Assembly (NCBI GenBank): GCA_949592205.1
Contig: CATIUR010000004.1
Coordinates: forward strand, 70,591,837 to 70,655,836
Length of the DNA: 64,000 nucleotides
Direction: 5' to 3'
Origin: Helichrysum umbraculigerum
Taxonomy: Eukaryota; Streptophyta; Magnoliopsida; Asterales; Asteraceae
Every line of letters begins with the position of its first letter. Position 1 is the stretch's first letter. A program made the translations under genes and the position numbers. The notes under the pieces were generated by a model. The model did not search any database and had not been told where the DNA came from. It saw only the letters and a list, made by a program, of their open reading frames with translations. Shown one piece after another: positions 46,538-58,604 of this stretch.

Positions 46538-47227
46538 CTAATCTTGGTGTAGATTGAGTTGTGGAAGTAGTGCGGTAAGATGGTCTACTGATTCAGCAAG
46601 TCGGCTAACCATTCTGAGGGCGTCCTCGGTTTCCCTCAAACGCGTCTCGCACTGTTGCAGTCTTGATTGTAAAACAGAGATCTCGTTTCGGTTACTGATT
46701 ACTTGGTTATGAACAATCTCCATTGTTTGTGTGGTATCTTCCATTTGGTCATGAGTACGGTTTACGGTTTCAGAGATGTCTTCCTGATCCAAGTACATCT
46801 GTGCAATGCGACCTTGGCCTAGTTCCATCCAGTTTGAGCGAGTTTCATGTTGTTCTATTTCCATATCGTGTAACCTGCGTTCGTGACGGTGCACTCGAGC
46901 AACTAACACAGGAACAGTGAGATGTGTTGGTTCTTGGGTATAAGGGGAGAGATCCATGGCTGCATATCTTTCAGTATCAGCATGAATTTCTATGTTTTAT
47001 TCGATTCTCCAGGTGGCAACAGCCGTAGGTAACCAGCTCCATTGGTGAGCAGTTGCTCGATGGCGATCTATAGCAGATACGTTTCCAGTGATGGCAGGAT
47101 TGTGATAAGGTCTAGCTCGGTGTGAGCTACCAGTGCGTCTAGCCACGAGTAGTTCTGAGTGGCTGCGACGTGAGCGAGAGAGAGATAGTGGAGTACGTGT
47201 AGTTTGTCTAGATGATGAGTCTGCCAT
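46538..47227 (-). pseudogene. Extra coiled-coil ORF between PBS and gag of element B
   Basis: Minus-strand frame from ATG 47227 to TAG 46538, about 229 codons, interrupted by a single TAA at 46997-46999. The N-terminal ~75 residues are basic and Ser/Arg-rich (MADSSSRQ start, SLSRSRRSHSE). The part after the stop is rich in Glu/Gln/Arg with heptad-like spacing (residues ~100-225), predicted by eye as a long coiled coil. It lies upstream of gag on the same strand. Sister element D has only ~460 bp here and no such ORF. I recognise no domain. It resembles the category of additional ORFs known in some plant LTR elements. Chance open frame is unlikely at this length and composition, but function is unknown. 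Confidence 0.6.
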
Positions 47228-47256
47228 TTTTGTGGCAAGAACGTTTAATAATGTGA

Positions 47257-47317
<61 letters not shown>

Positions 47318-47578
47318 CATATAATATAGCCTAGTGTATCTAGCACAAACAAGTATGAGTCCGGTTTCTCTCGTGGTCAGAGTCCACTAGTGTATCCCTG
47401 TTCAACATAACCGTTTCAGACCTCACATCATCTTTCTTTAATTGTACATAGTTGATCAGGTTATGTTAAATTAAAGTCATATGATGTAATTCCTGAACTA
47501 GTCATACCTAATAAGGAAATACTGCCTAACGGTCATAGTCTAGGCCCACTAAATGCAACCTAGTTCACTATAACCTTA
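47228..47578 (-). other. Leader of element B between PBS and the extra ORF
   Basis: Contains (TA)n at 47261-47316. Bases 47330-47578 are closely homologous to the D leader (about 55925-56185). No gene. The 257 bp between the extra ORF and gag (46281-46537) also show nothing recognisable. Confidence 0.8.
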
Positions 47579-47591
47579 GGCTCTAATACCA
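47579..47591 (-). promoter_or_regulatory. Primer-binding site of element B
   Basis: The minus strand reads TGGTATTAGAGCC, one mismatch to the initiator-Met PBS seen in D, three bases from the LTR end at 47595. Confidence 0.88.
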
Positions 47592-47594
47592 ATC

Positions 47595-48863
47595 TGTCGC
47601 ACCCCCAAATTTACTGTGCGGAAGCGGTTCGGGTCGGGGCGCGACTAATATGGTAATCATAGTGCACAAAGATATAATGAACAACTCTACGTACATGCGT
47701 CGTTTACAAAAATACATTGATGGTAATGAAGTTTACAATAGTTATAATGTTTACAAAAGCTCGGTACCCTATCGGAGAGATTCTATGACATTACTACTTT
47801 TACAAAATATAATAATGCAGGAAAATCTCTTGATGTTTGCATGCGACTCGAGCTATATAGTCCTGAGTAGACCTACTGCTGTTGAGTACCTGAGAATACA
47901 TGCTAAAAGGTCAGCTAAAAGCCGGTGAGCTCACAGGTTTAATGATAAGATATAAAGTATGAATCACAAGATTTAGTAGTAATGTTTGCAACCAAGCAAA
48001 TAAATAGGTGTATATTACTGCCATGAGCCCATAGTTTGAGCTTAACTGAGGTGTCAGGATCACAATTTAAGTGCCTGATCGAGGGTGCCTCCCTGCGAGT
48101 GCCTAATCTACACTCGTATGAACAAATGATAATGCGTCTGTTTGACCAGTTAGTGCATGCTAACCCGGACAGGGATTGTCAATCCCATATGGTACCATAC
48201 ACTAACATTCACGCTAAATCTATATAAACAAACTATGTAGTGGAGGGCTTTCATGATAAGTAAAACAACTCATGCAGTATATATCGATATTTTGTACTTG
48301 TGTCCACATGTAAAATAAATGAGCATGTATTCCCACCCCGGGAGTAAAAACAGTAAAAATGCGGGGCTGTGAGACTCACCTGAGTATGAAGTGTTTGCTA
48401 ACAGCAAATAATGATGTCACAAGGAGATGATGTCGTCCAAACGACTGTAACATGCCGGGCGTCCTAAACGCGCAAGGTTATAATAATGATTAGATGTCTC
48501 TATAGACCATCTATGCTAGTTGTTCATCCAACTAGTTATGTCCAAATGTTTGATTGTTTGTTTGTGTTTTTGAAACATGTACGGCCCATTGGTGACGGTT
48601 TGTAATAATAATTCCAAAGTATAATTATTATTATGTTGATGTGTCATACTTATAAAGTATATTTCGTGTGTTTATGAGTCGTATCGTATAAGTGTTTTAG
48701 GTTGTGTGAGTTCGACACCTAGTGTGAAAAAGATTTATAAGTTTAACATTTTTGGTGACATTCAAAGGCGACACTTGATAGTTTTTGGCGACACTGAGGT
48801 AAGTGTCGCAGAAATCCGTAAGTTTTTGAATTATTAGCGACATTTGGGTTGAGTGTCGCTAGT
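47595..48863 (-). repeat. 5' LTR of element B, PBS-proximal part
   Basis: Starts on the plus strand TGTCGCACCCCCAAATTT, like TGTGACACCCCCAAATTT of D, and is homologous to D's LTR over several stretches (for example AAGATATAATGAAC ... GCGTCGTTT near 47670-47705). From about 48765 it contains GCGACACT/AGTGTCGC repeats. It is cut at the CTAGT duplication of D (48859-48863) and resumes at 62165. Confidence 0.88.
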
Positions 48864-51266
48864 TGTGACACCCCCAAATTTAATGATTTGCGGAAGCTTG
48901 ATTTGGGTGTCACTAATCAATATACAAAACACATAAGATATAATGAACGACCACTATATGCGTCGTTTTAAACTTGTATAGATAAAGTAAATGTTTACAT
49001 CAAAATATAGTTACATTAGCTCGATTCCTGAAATTGAGAGATTACAAAGCATAATTACTTTTACAAAATATAATAATGCAATCAAATCTCTAGTTGTATG
49101 TATGCTGACTCGAGCTAATAGTTCCTGCTTGTGTAGCCAACCTACTGCGGGGTACCTGTGATAAATACTAAAATGGGTCAGCGAAAACGCTGGTGAGCTC
49201 ACAGGTTTGTATGTCAATGTATAGTTGTAAGAACCGCAAGATTTATATTGAATTTAAAATGCAATTAAGCAAAATAAAAGTTATACTGTCCATGAGCACA
49301 TAGTCTGAGCTTAACTGATTTGTCGGGCCCAATTAAGGAAACCTAACTGATTTGCCTCCTACGAGTGCCTAATCAACACTCGTCTTCCCAAATGCTAATA
49401 CATCCGTTTGACCGATTAGTGCGTGCTAACCCGGATGAGGATTGTCAATCCCATATGATATCATATACTAACATTCACGCTATAAAATACTAGAGACTAT
49501 GCTTATGGAGGACTTTAAATTGATTAGCTTGAAACTCATGTAGTATTTGAAGTTTGGCACTTGCGTTCTACTTGTAAAACAAAATCGAGTAGTAATATCA
49601 CACCCCTAGTTGAAAAGCAGTGAAAATGGGGCTATGAAACTCACCTGGTTTCTGATGTGTTTAACTTAATAAACTTGAAGTAATTAGCAGTGTGTTGGTG
49701 TCCAAAGACTTGAAACCTGAATGTGTCCACGACACTTGAATTGTTATTAATTGTATTGGTATCTCGAAAGACTACCATTGAAATTGTTTGTCTAACTTAA
49801 TGTCCAAATTTCCCCGATTTGGTTGGTTGTATTGTTACAAGTTACTACGACTTGTTTGATTGAATTGACACAAGTTACAACGACTTGTTTGAATAAATTG
49901 ATACAAGTTACAACGACTTGTTTGATTTTTGAAGTATGTTTTTGAAAACGCGTACGGACCGTTGGTGATTAGTTGAAAATAAAAGTGTTATTGTTGTCGT
50001 CTTGTTTTTGAAGTGTTACACTTGAAATACAAGTCCCGTTATGTTCTAAAAGTCATATTGCATAAGCATTTGAAGTTGTATGAGCTCGACACTTTGTAAA
50101 AATTAGAGTTTTCAAGATTCTGTTTTGTGCGACGTAGCCTGCGACGTAGGCTGCGACGTAAGAGTTTTGCGACGTAAAGGGTTACGTCGCTAAGGTCAAC
50201 AGTGCTAAGTCAATAGCGACGTAGGGTGCTACGTCGCTTATGCGACGTAGGTTCGTTTTTGCGACGTTAAGGTCTGCGTCGCTATGTGCGACGTTCGCAA
50301 GTCAATGCGACGTAGTAGGCTGCGTCGCTGTATGCGACGTTGGGGATATAATGCGACGTAGGTCGCTACGTCGCATCTGCTTCAGACCAAATGCGACGTA
50401 CGGGGTCTGATCGGAAATTCATCCCCAAAAACGCGTTTTCCGGCCGTCGATCGGCATAATATTTTTACCCAACCCATTTTAGGACATTACAAGGTTATAC
50501 AAACAACTAGCAAGTTATAAATCTTAAAAACGAGAGTTTTCGGAGTTGTGTCGGAAACTTACAAATCGCCGAAATGAAATTCCGGAAAGATAGAAGTGTA
50601 GATCGTCGCGAGGTGGTCGTTTATTGTAAAGGGGCTTGAAGATCCGAGGTCGTTTGAGGTGCTTATTTTGCGATTTTGATGATTTTTGGTTTGGGTTTTG
50701 TTGAGAGAAAATAGAGAGGTGAGAGATAGAGAAAAAGAGAAATGGAAGAAAGTGGGTGGAAGTGGGGGTTAAATCCCCATTTTCGCCCCGCGTTCCCGCT
50801 CCGTGCGGTGTTCGTTTGCTCCGTCGTTAAAACGTTAAATAATTATTTTAAATATTAATTGGTACATTTTTAAAATATAAATTATTACGCTATATTTAAT
50901 TTAAATATTTTACTAATCACTTTATATTTGAATTATAAAAAGGTAAGTTAATGTGTTTGCGCGTTTTACATTTTAAATTGTGTAATTTACTGATTGTACG
51001 ATGTGAATGAATACGAAATATTATAATAATGATATTTTTGACATAAAAGCGTTATTTAATAAAATTGGTCACCAACGTCCGTATTTATTGTATCGAAATT
51101 CATTCGATTTGAAACTCGTACGATTTAAACAAATCGCATAATTGTAGATATATATTCAACAATATATATAATAATTGATACATTAATTAGCCTAACAAAG
51201 AACTAATTACATGTATTAAAACTTGATTAGGCACTAAATTCTAGTCCTAAATTGACGGTTGTCACA
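48864..51266 (-). repeat. 3' LTR of element D
   Basis: 2403 bp. Contains the GCGACGT repeat block (50129-50400) and, on the element strand, a CT-rich stretch (about 50700-50760) typical of a transcription start region. No gene. Confidence 0.97.
50129..50400 (-). repeat. GCGACGT / ACGTCGC repeat block in the D 3' LTR
   Basis: Twelve GCGACGT copies and three ACGTCGC (plus two GCGTCGC) in 272 bp, many forming short inverted repeats such as GCGACGTAGG ... CTACGTCGC. Duplicated at 57467-57738 in the other LTR. Every copy has an ACGT core, the core recognised by plant bZIP factors; binding is not shown. Confidence 0.93.
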
Positions 51267-51301
51267 TTCTCCCCCTGTTAGAAGAATTTCGTCCCGAAAT
51301 T
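51267..51301 (-). promoter_or_regulatory. Polypurine tract and hairpin of element D
   Basis: On the minus strand, arms AATTTCG and CGAAATT (51285-51301) enclose GGA. Six nt later is the PPT CAGGGGGAGAA (51267-51278) next to the LTR. The hairpin starts at the last base of the pol stop codon (51301-51303). Confidence 0.88.
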
Positions 51302-53373
51302 TATGTTGAAGTTGTGTTTGACGTTGAATCAGTGAAGAGTTGAGGATACTTGAGTCGCATTTGATCTTCTCGTTCCCAGGTGAATTCCGGACCGCGCCGC
51401 GAATTCCACCTAACCTTGACAATAGGAATACGACTTTGTTTAAGTTGTTTGACCTCACGGTCCATGATTTCAGCGGGTTCCTCAACAAAGTGAAGTTTTT
51501 CGTCAACTCGGATTTCATCGAGTGGAATGATAAGTGTCTCATCAGACAGACACTTCTTCAGATTTGAAACATGAAATGTGGGGTGCACGCTGCTGAGTTC
51601 AGATGGCAGCTGCAATCGATAAGCCACGGGACCAATCCTTTCGAGGATCTCGAATGGTCCAATGTATCTGGGATTTAACTTCCCTCGTTTACCAAATCGG
51701 ATTACGCCTTTCCAAGGCGATACTTTGAGTAGAACTCGATCCCCAACTTGGAACTCGAGTGGTTTGCGTCTCACGTCAGCATAACTTTTCTGACGATCAC
51801 GCGCGGCTTTGAGTTTGTTTTGAATTTCAACGATTCTCTCGGTCGTCTCGTGAATGATTTCTGGACCTGTGAGTTGGCTATCCCCAACTTCGGTCCAACA
51901 GATAGGTGACCGGCACTTACGACCGTACAGTGCCTCGAAGGGTGCAGCTTTGATGCTGGTATGATAACTGTTGTTGTACGAGAACTCGCACAATGGTAGG
52001 TGTTTTTCCCAGTTTACACCGAAGTCTACTACGCAGGCCCGTAGCATGTCTTCCAGTGTTTGAATGGTTCGTTCACTTTGGCCGTCTGTTTGAGGATGGT
52101 ATGCGGTACTCATATCCAGTCGAGTACCCAGAGATTTTTGAAGTGATTGCCAAAATTGTGAAGTGAAACGACTATCTCTATCGGAGATAATTGAGATTGG
52201 AACACCGTGTTTGGTCACGATTTCTTTCAGATAAATGTTGGTGAGGCGTTCCATTTTGTCGGATTCCTTGATTGCCAGGAAGTGAGCAGATTTTGTGAGA
52301 CGATCCACGATCACCCAAATGGAATCGCAACCGTTCGAGGATTTGGGTAGTTTGGTTATGAAGTCCATGGCAATTTGTTCCCATTTCCATTCAGGAAGAC
52401 TGGGTTGTTGAAGTAAACCAGAAGGTTTTTGATATTCGATTTTGACTTTGGAGCAAGTAAGGCATTTGCTGACATAGGTGGCAATTTCAGATTTCATGCT
52501 CGGCCACCAGTAGAAGTCTTTGATACCGTGGTACATTTTATCGGATCCCGGATGGATAGAATATTTGGACTTGTGAGCTTCATCCATCACCAAGTCTCGT
52601 AGGTTCCCAAATTTAGGCAACCAGATTCGGTTTGAGAAATACCTAATTCCGTTAGGTCTGATTTCGAGTTGTTTATCCATGCCCCGCAAGGCTTCATCCT
52701 TGACGTTTTCGTGTTTTAAGGCTTCGAGTTGAGCATTGAGGATTTGAATGTTTAAATTGTTGTGAATGGTCATACTGAGGGCTCGAACCCGAAGTGGTTT
52801 CACTCGCTCTTTTCGACTGAGGGCATCAGCAACAACATTTGCTTTGCCTGGATGATATTTGAGTTCGCAGTCGTAATCCGTAAGCAACTCGACCCATCGA
52901 CGTTGCCTCATGTTGAGATCCTTCTGATCGAATATGTGTTGAAGGCTTTTATGGTCGGTAAAAATTGTACATCTGGTACCGTAAAGGTAATGTCTCCAGA
53001 TTTTGAGGGCAAAAATGACAGCTCCTAGCTCGAGGTCGTGGGTGGTGTAATTCTTTTCATGAATCTTGAGCTGTCGGGAAGCATAAGCTATGACTTTGTC
53101 TCGTTGCATGAGCACACAACCGAGACCTTGATGAGAAGCATCGCAGTATACCACGAAGTCATCGGTGCCTTCGGGTAATGTTAAAATAGGAGCACTGCAA
53201 AGCTTTTGTTTTAGGAGTTGAAATGCTGACTCTTGTTTCTCAGTCCAGTCAAACTTTTTGTCTTTTTGGGTCAGCGTCGTGAGTGGTATGGCTATCTTGG
53301 AGAAATTTTCAATGAATCGTCGATAGTATCCGGCCAGTCCTAAAAACTGCCGTACTTCGGTCGGAGTGGTTGG
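51301..53373 (-). pseudogene. RNase H, integrase and chromodomain of element D
   Basis: Minus strand, same frame as the upstream gag-RT and separated from it only by the TAA at 53374-53376. End of RT is at about 53373-53200. RNase H starts near 53155 with VVYCDASHQGLGCVLMQ and ends with KANVVADALSRK near 52820. The integrase HHCC finger is at about 52560-52440 (HPGSDKMYHGIKDFYWWP ... CLTCSKVK). Core: IAMDFITKLP near 52365, SDRDSRFTSQFW near 52170, GQSERTIQTLEDML near 52060. YIGPFEI is near 51665. The chromodomain is near the C-terminus (IPIVKVRWNSRRGPEFTWE, about 51430-51375). Everything downstream of the stop looks functional. Confidence 0.94.
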
Positions 53374-55743
53374 TTATTGCCAGTCTTTGATAGCCTCGAT
53401 TTTTGACGGGTCAACGTGAATCCCCTGACTGTCAATCACATGACCAAGGAATTGAACGGTTTTGATCCAGAACTCACACTTAGAGAACTTGGCATAGAGC
53501 TCCTCGTGTTTAAGTAGTTCAAGGATGGTTTTGAGGTGTTGCGCGTGTTCTTCTTTGTTTCGTGAATATATGAGGATGTCATCGATGAAGACAATGACAC
53601 ACTTATCAAGGTAAGGTTTACACACCCGATTCATAAGGTCCATAAATACAGCCGGTGCATTGGTTAGGCCGAATGGCATCACTTGGAATTCGTAATGCCC
53701 GTAACGGGTTCTGAAAGCGGTTTTTGGAATATCGGCATCGCGAACACGCAATTGGTGATAACCGGATCGGAGATCAATCTTTGAATAACAACTCGACCCT
53801 TGAAGTTGGTCGAACAAATCATCGATTCGAGGGAGTGGATACCGGTTCTTGACAGTTAACTTGTTCAACTCTCGATAGTCGATACACATTCGAAAAGAAC
53901 CATCTTTCTTCTTAACAAATAGGACCGGAGCTCCCCAAGGTGAAGAACTCGGCCTGATAAACCCTCGTTCCAGGAGTTCCTGTAACTGGGTGGACAGCTC
54001 CTGAAGTTCGGATGGAGCTAAACGGTATGGTGCTCGGGCCACAGGCGCAGCACCTGGTACAAGATCGATTGAGAACTCAACCTGTCTTGGTGGTGGTAGA
54101 CCAGGCAGTTCCTCAGGAAAGACTTCTGGAAAGTCTCGAACAATTGGAACATCCTCAAGTCGCTTCTCCTCCGACTTTTTCTCCATGATGTGCGCGAGGA
54201 TTGATGGATAACCCTTTCTCAGAAATTTCCGGGTTTTAAGACAAGAGATGATGTTAAGCCTCGTCCCTCCGGTCTCCCCCTGTATGACTAGGGTTCTACC
54301 GACAGTGAGAGGTATGCGAACAATTTTGTCGTAGCAGATGATTTCGGCGCGATGTTTGGATAACCAGTCCATGCCTACGATGACATCGAAACTTCCTATC
54401 TCAACCGGCATAAGATCTATGGAGAAGGTTTCGTCGGCTAGATTTAAGGTGCAATTAGGTATCACACTATTGGTTTCTATCAATTTGCCATTTGCTAGCT
54501 CTACGGTGTACTTAATGTCTAAAGCAACAGGTGTAATGTCAAGTAGAGGGCAAAATTCATCGGAAATAAAACTCCTATCGGCACCAGTATCAAACAGTAT
54601 GGAAGCAGTTAAATTGTTGAGGAGGAACATACCCGTGACCACATTCGGGTCCTGACGGGCGTCTCCTGAGTTGATCACGAAGGCGCTACTTTTGGTGTTA
54701 TTGTTGTTGCGGTGGTTGTTGTTGTTGCCCTTGTTCTTCAATTTTGGACAAGAATCCCTAAAGTGTCCAGGGTTTCCACATTCGTAGCAGGACTTAGGTT
54801 GTCGGGCATTTTTGTCAGAAGGGTTGTTGTTGGATTTGGGGGTTCGGCAATCCTTAGTCAAATGCCCGTACCTCCTGCAGTTGTTGCAAGGAGTACCGCA
54901 CTGACCAAAATGGTGGTAGTTACACTTGGGACAATAAGGCCTGTCCCCGGTGTAGCTGCGGGTGGTTTCAGAGTTGGTGTTGTAGACTTGGATGGCGTTG
55001 TTTTTCTTGTTTGAGTTATGGTGGTGTTCAGTGGATTTGCGTTTGTTGTTGTTGGAGGATGAGGTGTTGGAGGTCTCACGGCTAACAACTAGAGCCATGA
55101 GTTCGTGGGCCAATCGAATGGCACTCTCAGTAGTAGTTGGTTTGGATGAAGCAACGTTTCCTTGGATGTTCTCGGGGAGTCCACGAATGTATTTCTTAAT
55201 GCCCTTACTTTCTGGTTCGACCAAACCCGGGCATAATAGAGCAAACTGCTGAAATTTGGTGGTATAATCAGCGACATCATTTCCCTGCACCTCCAGATGC
55301 CAGAATTCTTCTTCCAGCCTGTGCAATTCCTCTTCAGGACAGTATTTCTCTGTCAGTTTCTTTTTCAGTTCGGCCCAAGGAAGTCGATTTGCAACCTCAA
55401 GGCCTACGGAGTTTGCGTGGGTTTTCCACCACGTGAGTGCACCTTCCTGAAAGGTGTAAGCAGCGAATTTGACTTTGTTGTTCTCAGTACAGTCGCAGAG
55501 ACTGAAAACAGATTCCATGCGCTCAATCCAACGGATCAAGCCAATGGCACCTTCCGTGCCCTTGAAGTATAGCGGTTTACAGCTAAGAAAGTCCTTATAG
55601 GAGCAGGGTTTGGGTGGTGGAGTATTGGTTGCGGTGTCCTCACTACCAGGTGGTGTTCGGGTAGCCAAGGCTTCAGTCACACTGCGGGCAATTATTCCCG
55701 CGATCTCAGCTTCGCTAAGGGTAATTTGACGACGTGGAGGCAT
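53374..55743 (-). pseudogene. Gag, protease and reverse transcriptase of element D
   Basis: 789 codons from ATG at 55743 (MPPRRQ, as in B). Capsid domain ~residues 55-225 with ALTWWKTHA. Asn-rich linker, then two CCHC knuckles CNNCRRYGHLTKDC and CYECGNPGHFRDSC (~285-330). Protease FDTGADRSFISDEF (~384) and VIVGMDWLS. RT has SPWGAPVLFVKKKDG, YPLPRIDDLFDQL and catalytic F-I-D-D (~720). The frame ends at TAA 53374 within the RT thumb (AIKDWQ), which would truncate pol before RNase H. Given the near-identical LTRs, this stop is probably post-insertion or the copy was mobilised by others. Confidence 0.94.
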
Positions 55744-56185
55744 GATGCTGAGTAAGAAAGAACAAGGAAATGAAATAAGATACTAGTCCGAGTATGATGA
55801 ACTAGTGGTGTGTTTGTCATTCCGAGACAAAACGTTTGAAAGAAAGAGGCCTATATTCATATAATATAATATAATATAGCCTAAAGTTGTAATGAGGTCT
55901 ATTTATGTATATATATATGTATATCACATAATAACCTAGTGAGTGTCTAGCACAGACGTGTTTTGAGTCCCGTTTCTCTCGAGGTCAGAGTCAACTAATG
56001 CATTCCTGTTCAACATGACTCTTTCAGATTTCACATCATCTTTCTTTAATTGTACATAGTTGATCAGGCTATGTTAAATTAAAGTCGTATGATGTAATCC
56101 CTGAACTAGTCATAACTAATAAGGAATACTGCCTAACGGTCATAGTCTAGGCCCACTAAATGCAACCTAGTTCACTATAACCTTA
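55744..56185 (-). other. 5' leader of element D
   Basis: About 440 bp from PBS to gag ATG. No ORF. Short TA-rich runs (55862-55925). Homologous to B's leader except for the ~1 kb carrying B's extra ORF. Confidence 0.85.
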
Positions 56186-56198
56186 GGCTCTGATACCA
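56186..56198 (-). promoter_or_regulatory. Primer-binding site of element D (initiator-Met tRNA)
   Basis: The minus strand reads TGGTATCAGAGCC, three bases from the 5' LTR. Confidence 0.95.
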
Positions 56199-56201
56199 AT
56201 C

Positions 56202-58604
56202 TGTGACACCCCCAAATTTAATGATTTGCGGAAGCTTGATTTGGGTGTCACTAATCAATATACAAAACACATAAGATATAATGAACGACCACTATATGCG
56301 TCGTTTTAAACTTGTATAGATAAAGTAAATGTTTACATCAAAATATAGTTACATTAGCTCGATTCCTGAAATTGAGAGATTACAAAGCATAATTACTTTT
56401 ACAAAATATAATAATGCAATCAAATCTCTAGTTGTATGTATGCTGACTCGAGCTAATAGTTCCTGCTTGTGTAGCCAACCTACTGCGGGGTACCTGTGAT
56501 AAATACTAAAATGGGTCAGCGAAAACGCTGGTGAGCTCACAGGTTTGTATGTCAATGTATAGTTGTAAGAACCGCAAGATTTATATTGAATTTAAAATGC
56601 AATTAAGCAAAATAAAAGTTATACTGTCCATGAGCACATAGTCTGAGCTTAACTGATTTGTCGGGCCCAATTAAGGAAACCTAACTGATTTGCCTCCTAC
56701 GAGTGCCTAATCAACACTCGTCTTCCCAAATGCTAATACATCCGTTTGACCGATTAGTGCGTGCTAACCCGGATGAGGATTGTCAATCCCATATGATATC
56801 ATATACTAACATTCACGCTATAAAATACTAGAGACTATGCTTATGGAGGACTTTAAATTGATTAGCTTGAAACTCATGTAGTATTTGAAGTTTGGCACTT
56901 GCGTTCTACTTGTAAAACAAAATCGAGTAGTAATATCACACCCCTAGTTGAAAAGCAGTGAAAATGGGGCTATGAAACTCACCTGGTTTCTGATGTGTTT
57001 AACTTAATAAACTTGAAGTAATTAGCAGTGTGTTGGTGTCCAAAGACTTGAAACCTGAATGTGTCCACGACACTTGAATTGTTATTAATTGTATTGGTAT
57101 CTCGAAAGACTACCATTGAAATTGTTTGTCTAACTTAATGTCCAAATTTCCCCGATTTGGTTGGTTGTATTGTTACAAGTTACTACGACTTGTTTGATTG
57201 AATTGACACAAGTTACAACGACTTGTTTGAATAAATTGATACAAGTTACAACGACTTGTTTGATTTTTGAAGTATGTTTTTGAAAACGCGTACGGACCGT
57301 TGGTGATTAGTTGAAAATAAAAGTGTTATTGTTGTCGTCTTGTTTTTGAAGTGTTACACTTGAAATACAAGTCCCGTTATGTTCTAAAAGTCATATTGCA
57401 TAAGCATTTGAAGTTGTATGAGCTCGACACTTTGTAAAAATTAGAGTTTTCAAGATTCTGTTTTGTGCGACGTAGCCTGCGACGTAGGCTGCGACGTAAG
57501 AGTTTTGCGACGTAAAGGGTTACGTCGCTAAGGTCAACAGTGCTAAGTCAATAGCGACGTAGGGTGCTACGTCGCTTATGCGACGTAGGTTCGTTTTTGC
57601 GACGTTAAGGTCTGCGTCGCTATGTGCGACGTTCGCAAGTCAATGCGACGTAGTAGGCTGCGTCGCTGTATGCGACGTTGGGGATATAATGCGACGTAGG
57701 TCGCTACGTCGCATCTGCTCCAGACCAAATGCGACGTACGGGGTCTGATCGGAAATTCATCCCCAAAAACGCGTTTTCCGGCCGTCGATCGGCATAATAT
57801 TTTTACCCAACCCATTTTAGGACATTACAAGGTTATACAAACAACTAGCAAGTTATAAATCTTAAAAACGAGAGTTTTCGGAGTTGTGTCGGAAACTTAC
57901 AAATCGCCGAAATGAAATTCCGGAAAGATAGAAGTGTAGATCGTCGCGAGGTGGTCGTTTATTGTAAAGGGGCTTGAAGATCCGAGGTCGTTTGAGGTGC
58001 TTATTTTGCGATTTTGATGATTTTTGGTTTGGGTTTTGTTGAGAGAAAATAGAGAGGTGAGAGATAGAGAAAAAGAGAAATGGAAGAAAGTGGGTGGAAG
58101 TGGGGGTTAAATCCCCATTTTCGCCCCGCGTTCCCGCTCCGTGCGGTGTTCGTTTGCTCCGTCGTTAAAACGTTAAATAATTATTTTAAATATTAATTGG
58201 TACATTTTTAAAATATAAATTATTACGCTATATTTAATTTAAATATTTTACTAATCACTTTATATTTGAATTATAAAAAGGTAAGTTAATGTGTTTGCGC
58301 GTTTTACATTTTAAATTGTGTAATTTACTGATTGTACGATGTGAATGAATACGAAATATTATAATAATGATATTTTTGACATAAAAGCGTTATTTAATAA
58401 AATTGGTCACCAACGTCCGTATTTATTGTATCGAAATTCATTCGATTTGAAACTCGTACGATTTAAACAAATCGCATAATTGTAGATATATATTCAACAA
58501 TATATATAATAATTGATACATTAATTAGCCTAACAAAGAACTAATTACATGTATTAAAACTTGATTAGGCACTAAATTCTAGTCCTAAATTGACGGTTGT
58601 CACA
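56202..58604 (-). repeat. 5' LTR of element D
   Basis: 2403 bp, collinear with 48864-51266 at a constant offset of 7338. Repeat block at 57467-57738. Confidence 0.97.

Larger units (their letters stand above)
48864..58604 (-). mobile_element. Element D: young, near-complete Tekay-type chromovirus
   Basis: 9741 bp with two 2403-bp LTRs in which I noticed a single mismatch (T at 50382, C at 57720). Target duplication CTAGT (48859-48863 and 58605-58609), ends TGTGACA...TGTCACA, initiator-Met PBS, PPT, and gag-pol on the minus strand with chromodomain. The 4.44-kb gag-pol frame has one stop. It is the best preserved and probably most recent Ty3/gypsy insertion in the window. Confidence 0.97.

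Noticed and set aside
49011..49217. Identical 68-codon minus-strand frame at two places (also 56349-56555)
   Set aside because: It lies in both D LTRs, which are nearly identical throughout; no independent support for coding.
50129..50400. Possible CRISPR-like array of GCGACGT repeats
   Set aside because: Repeats are 7-8 bp, irregularly spaced and in both orientations, inside a plant LTR; no spacers and no cas genes.
54338..55572. Plus-strand open frames over 90 codons
   Set aside because: Antisense shadows of the D gag-protease gene.
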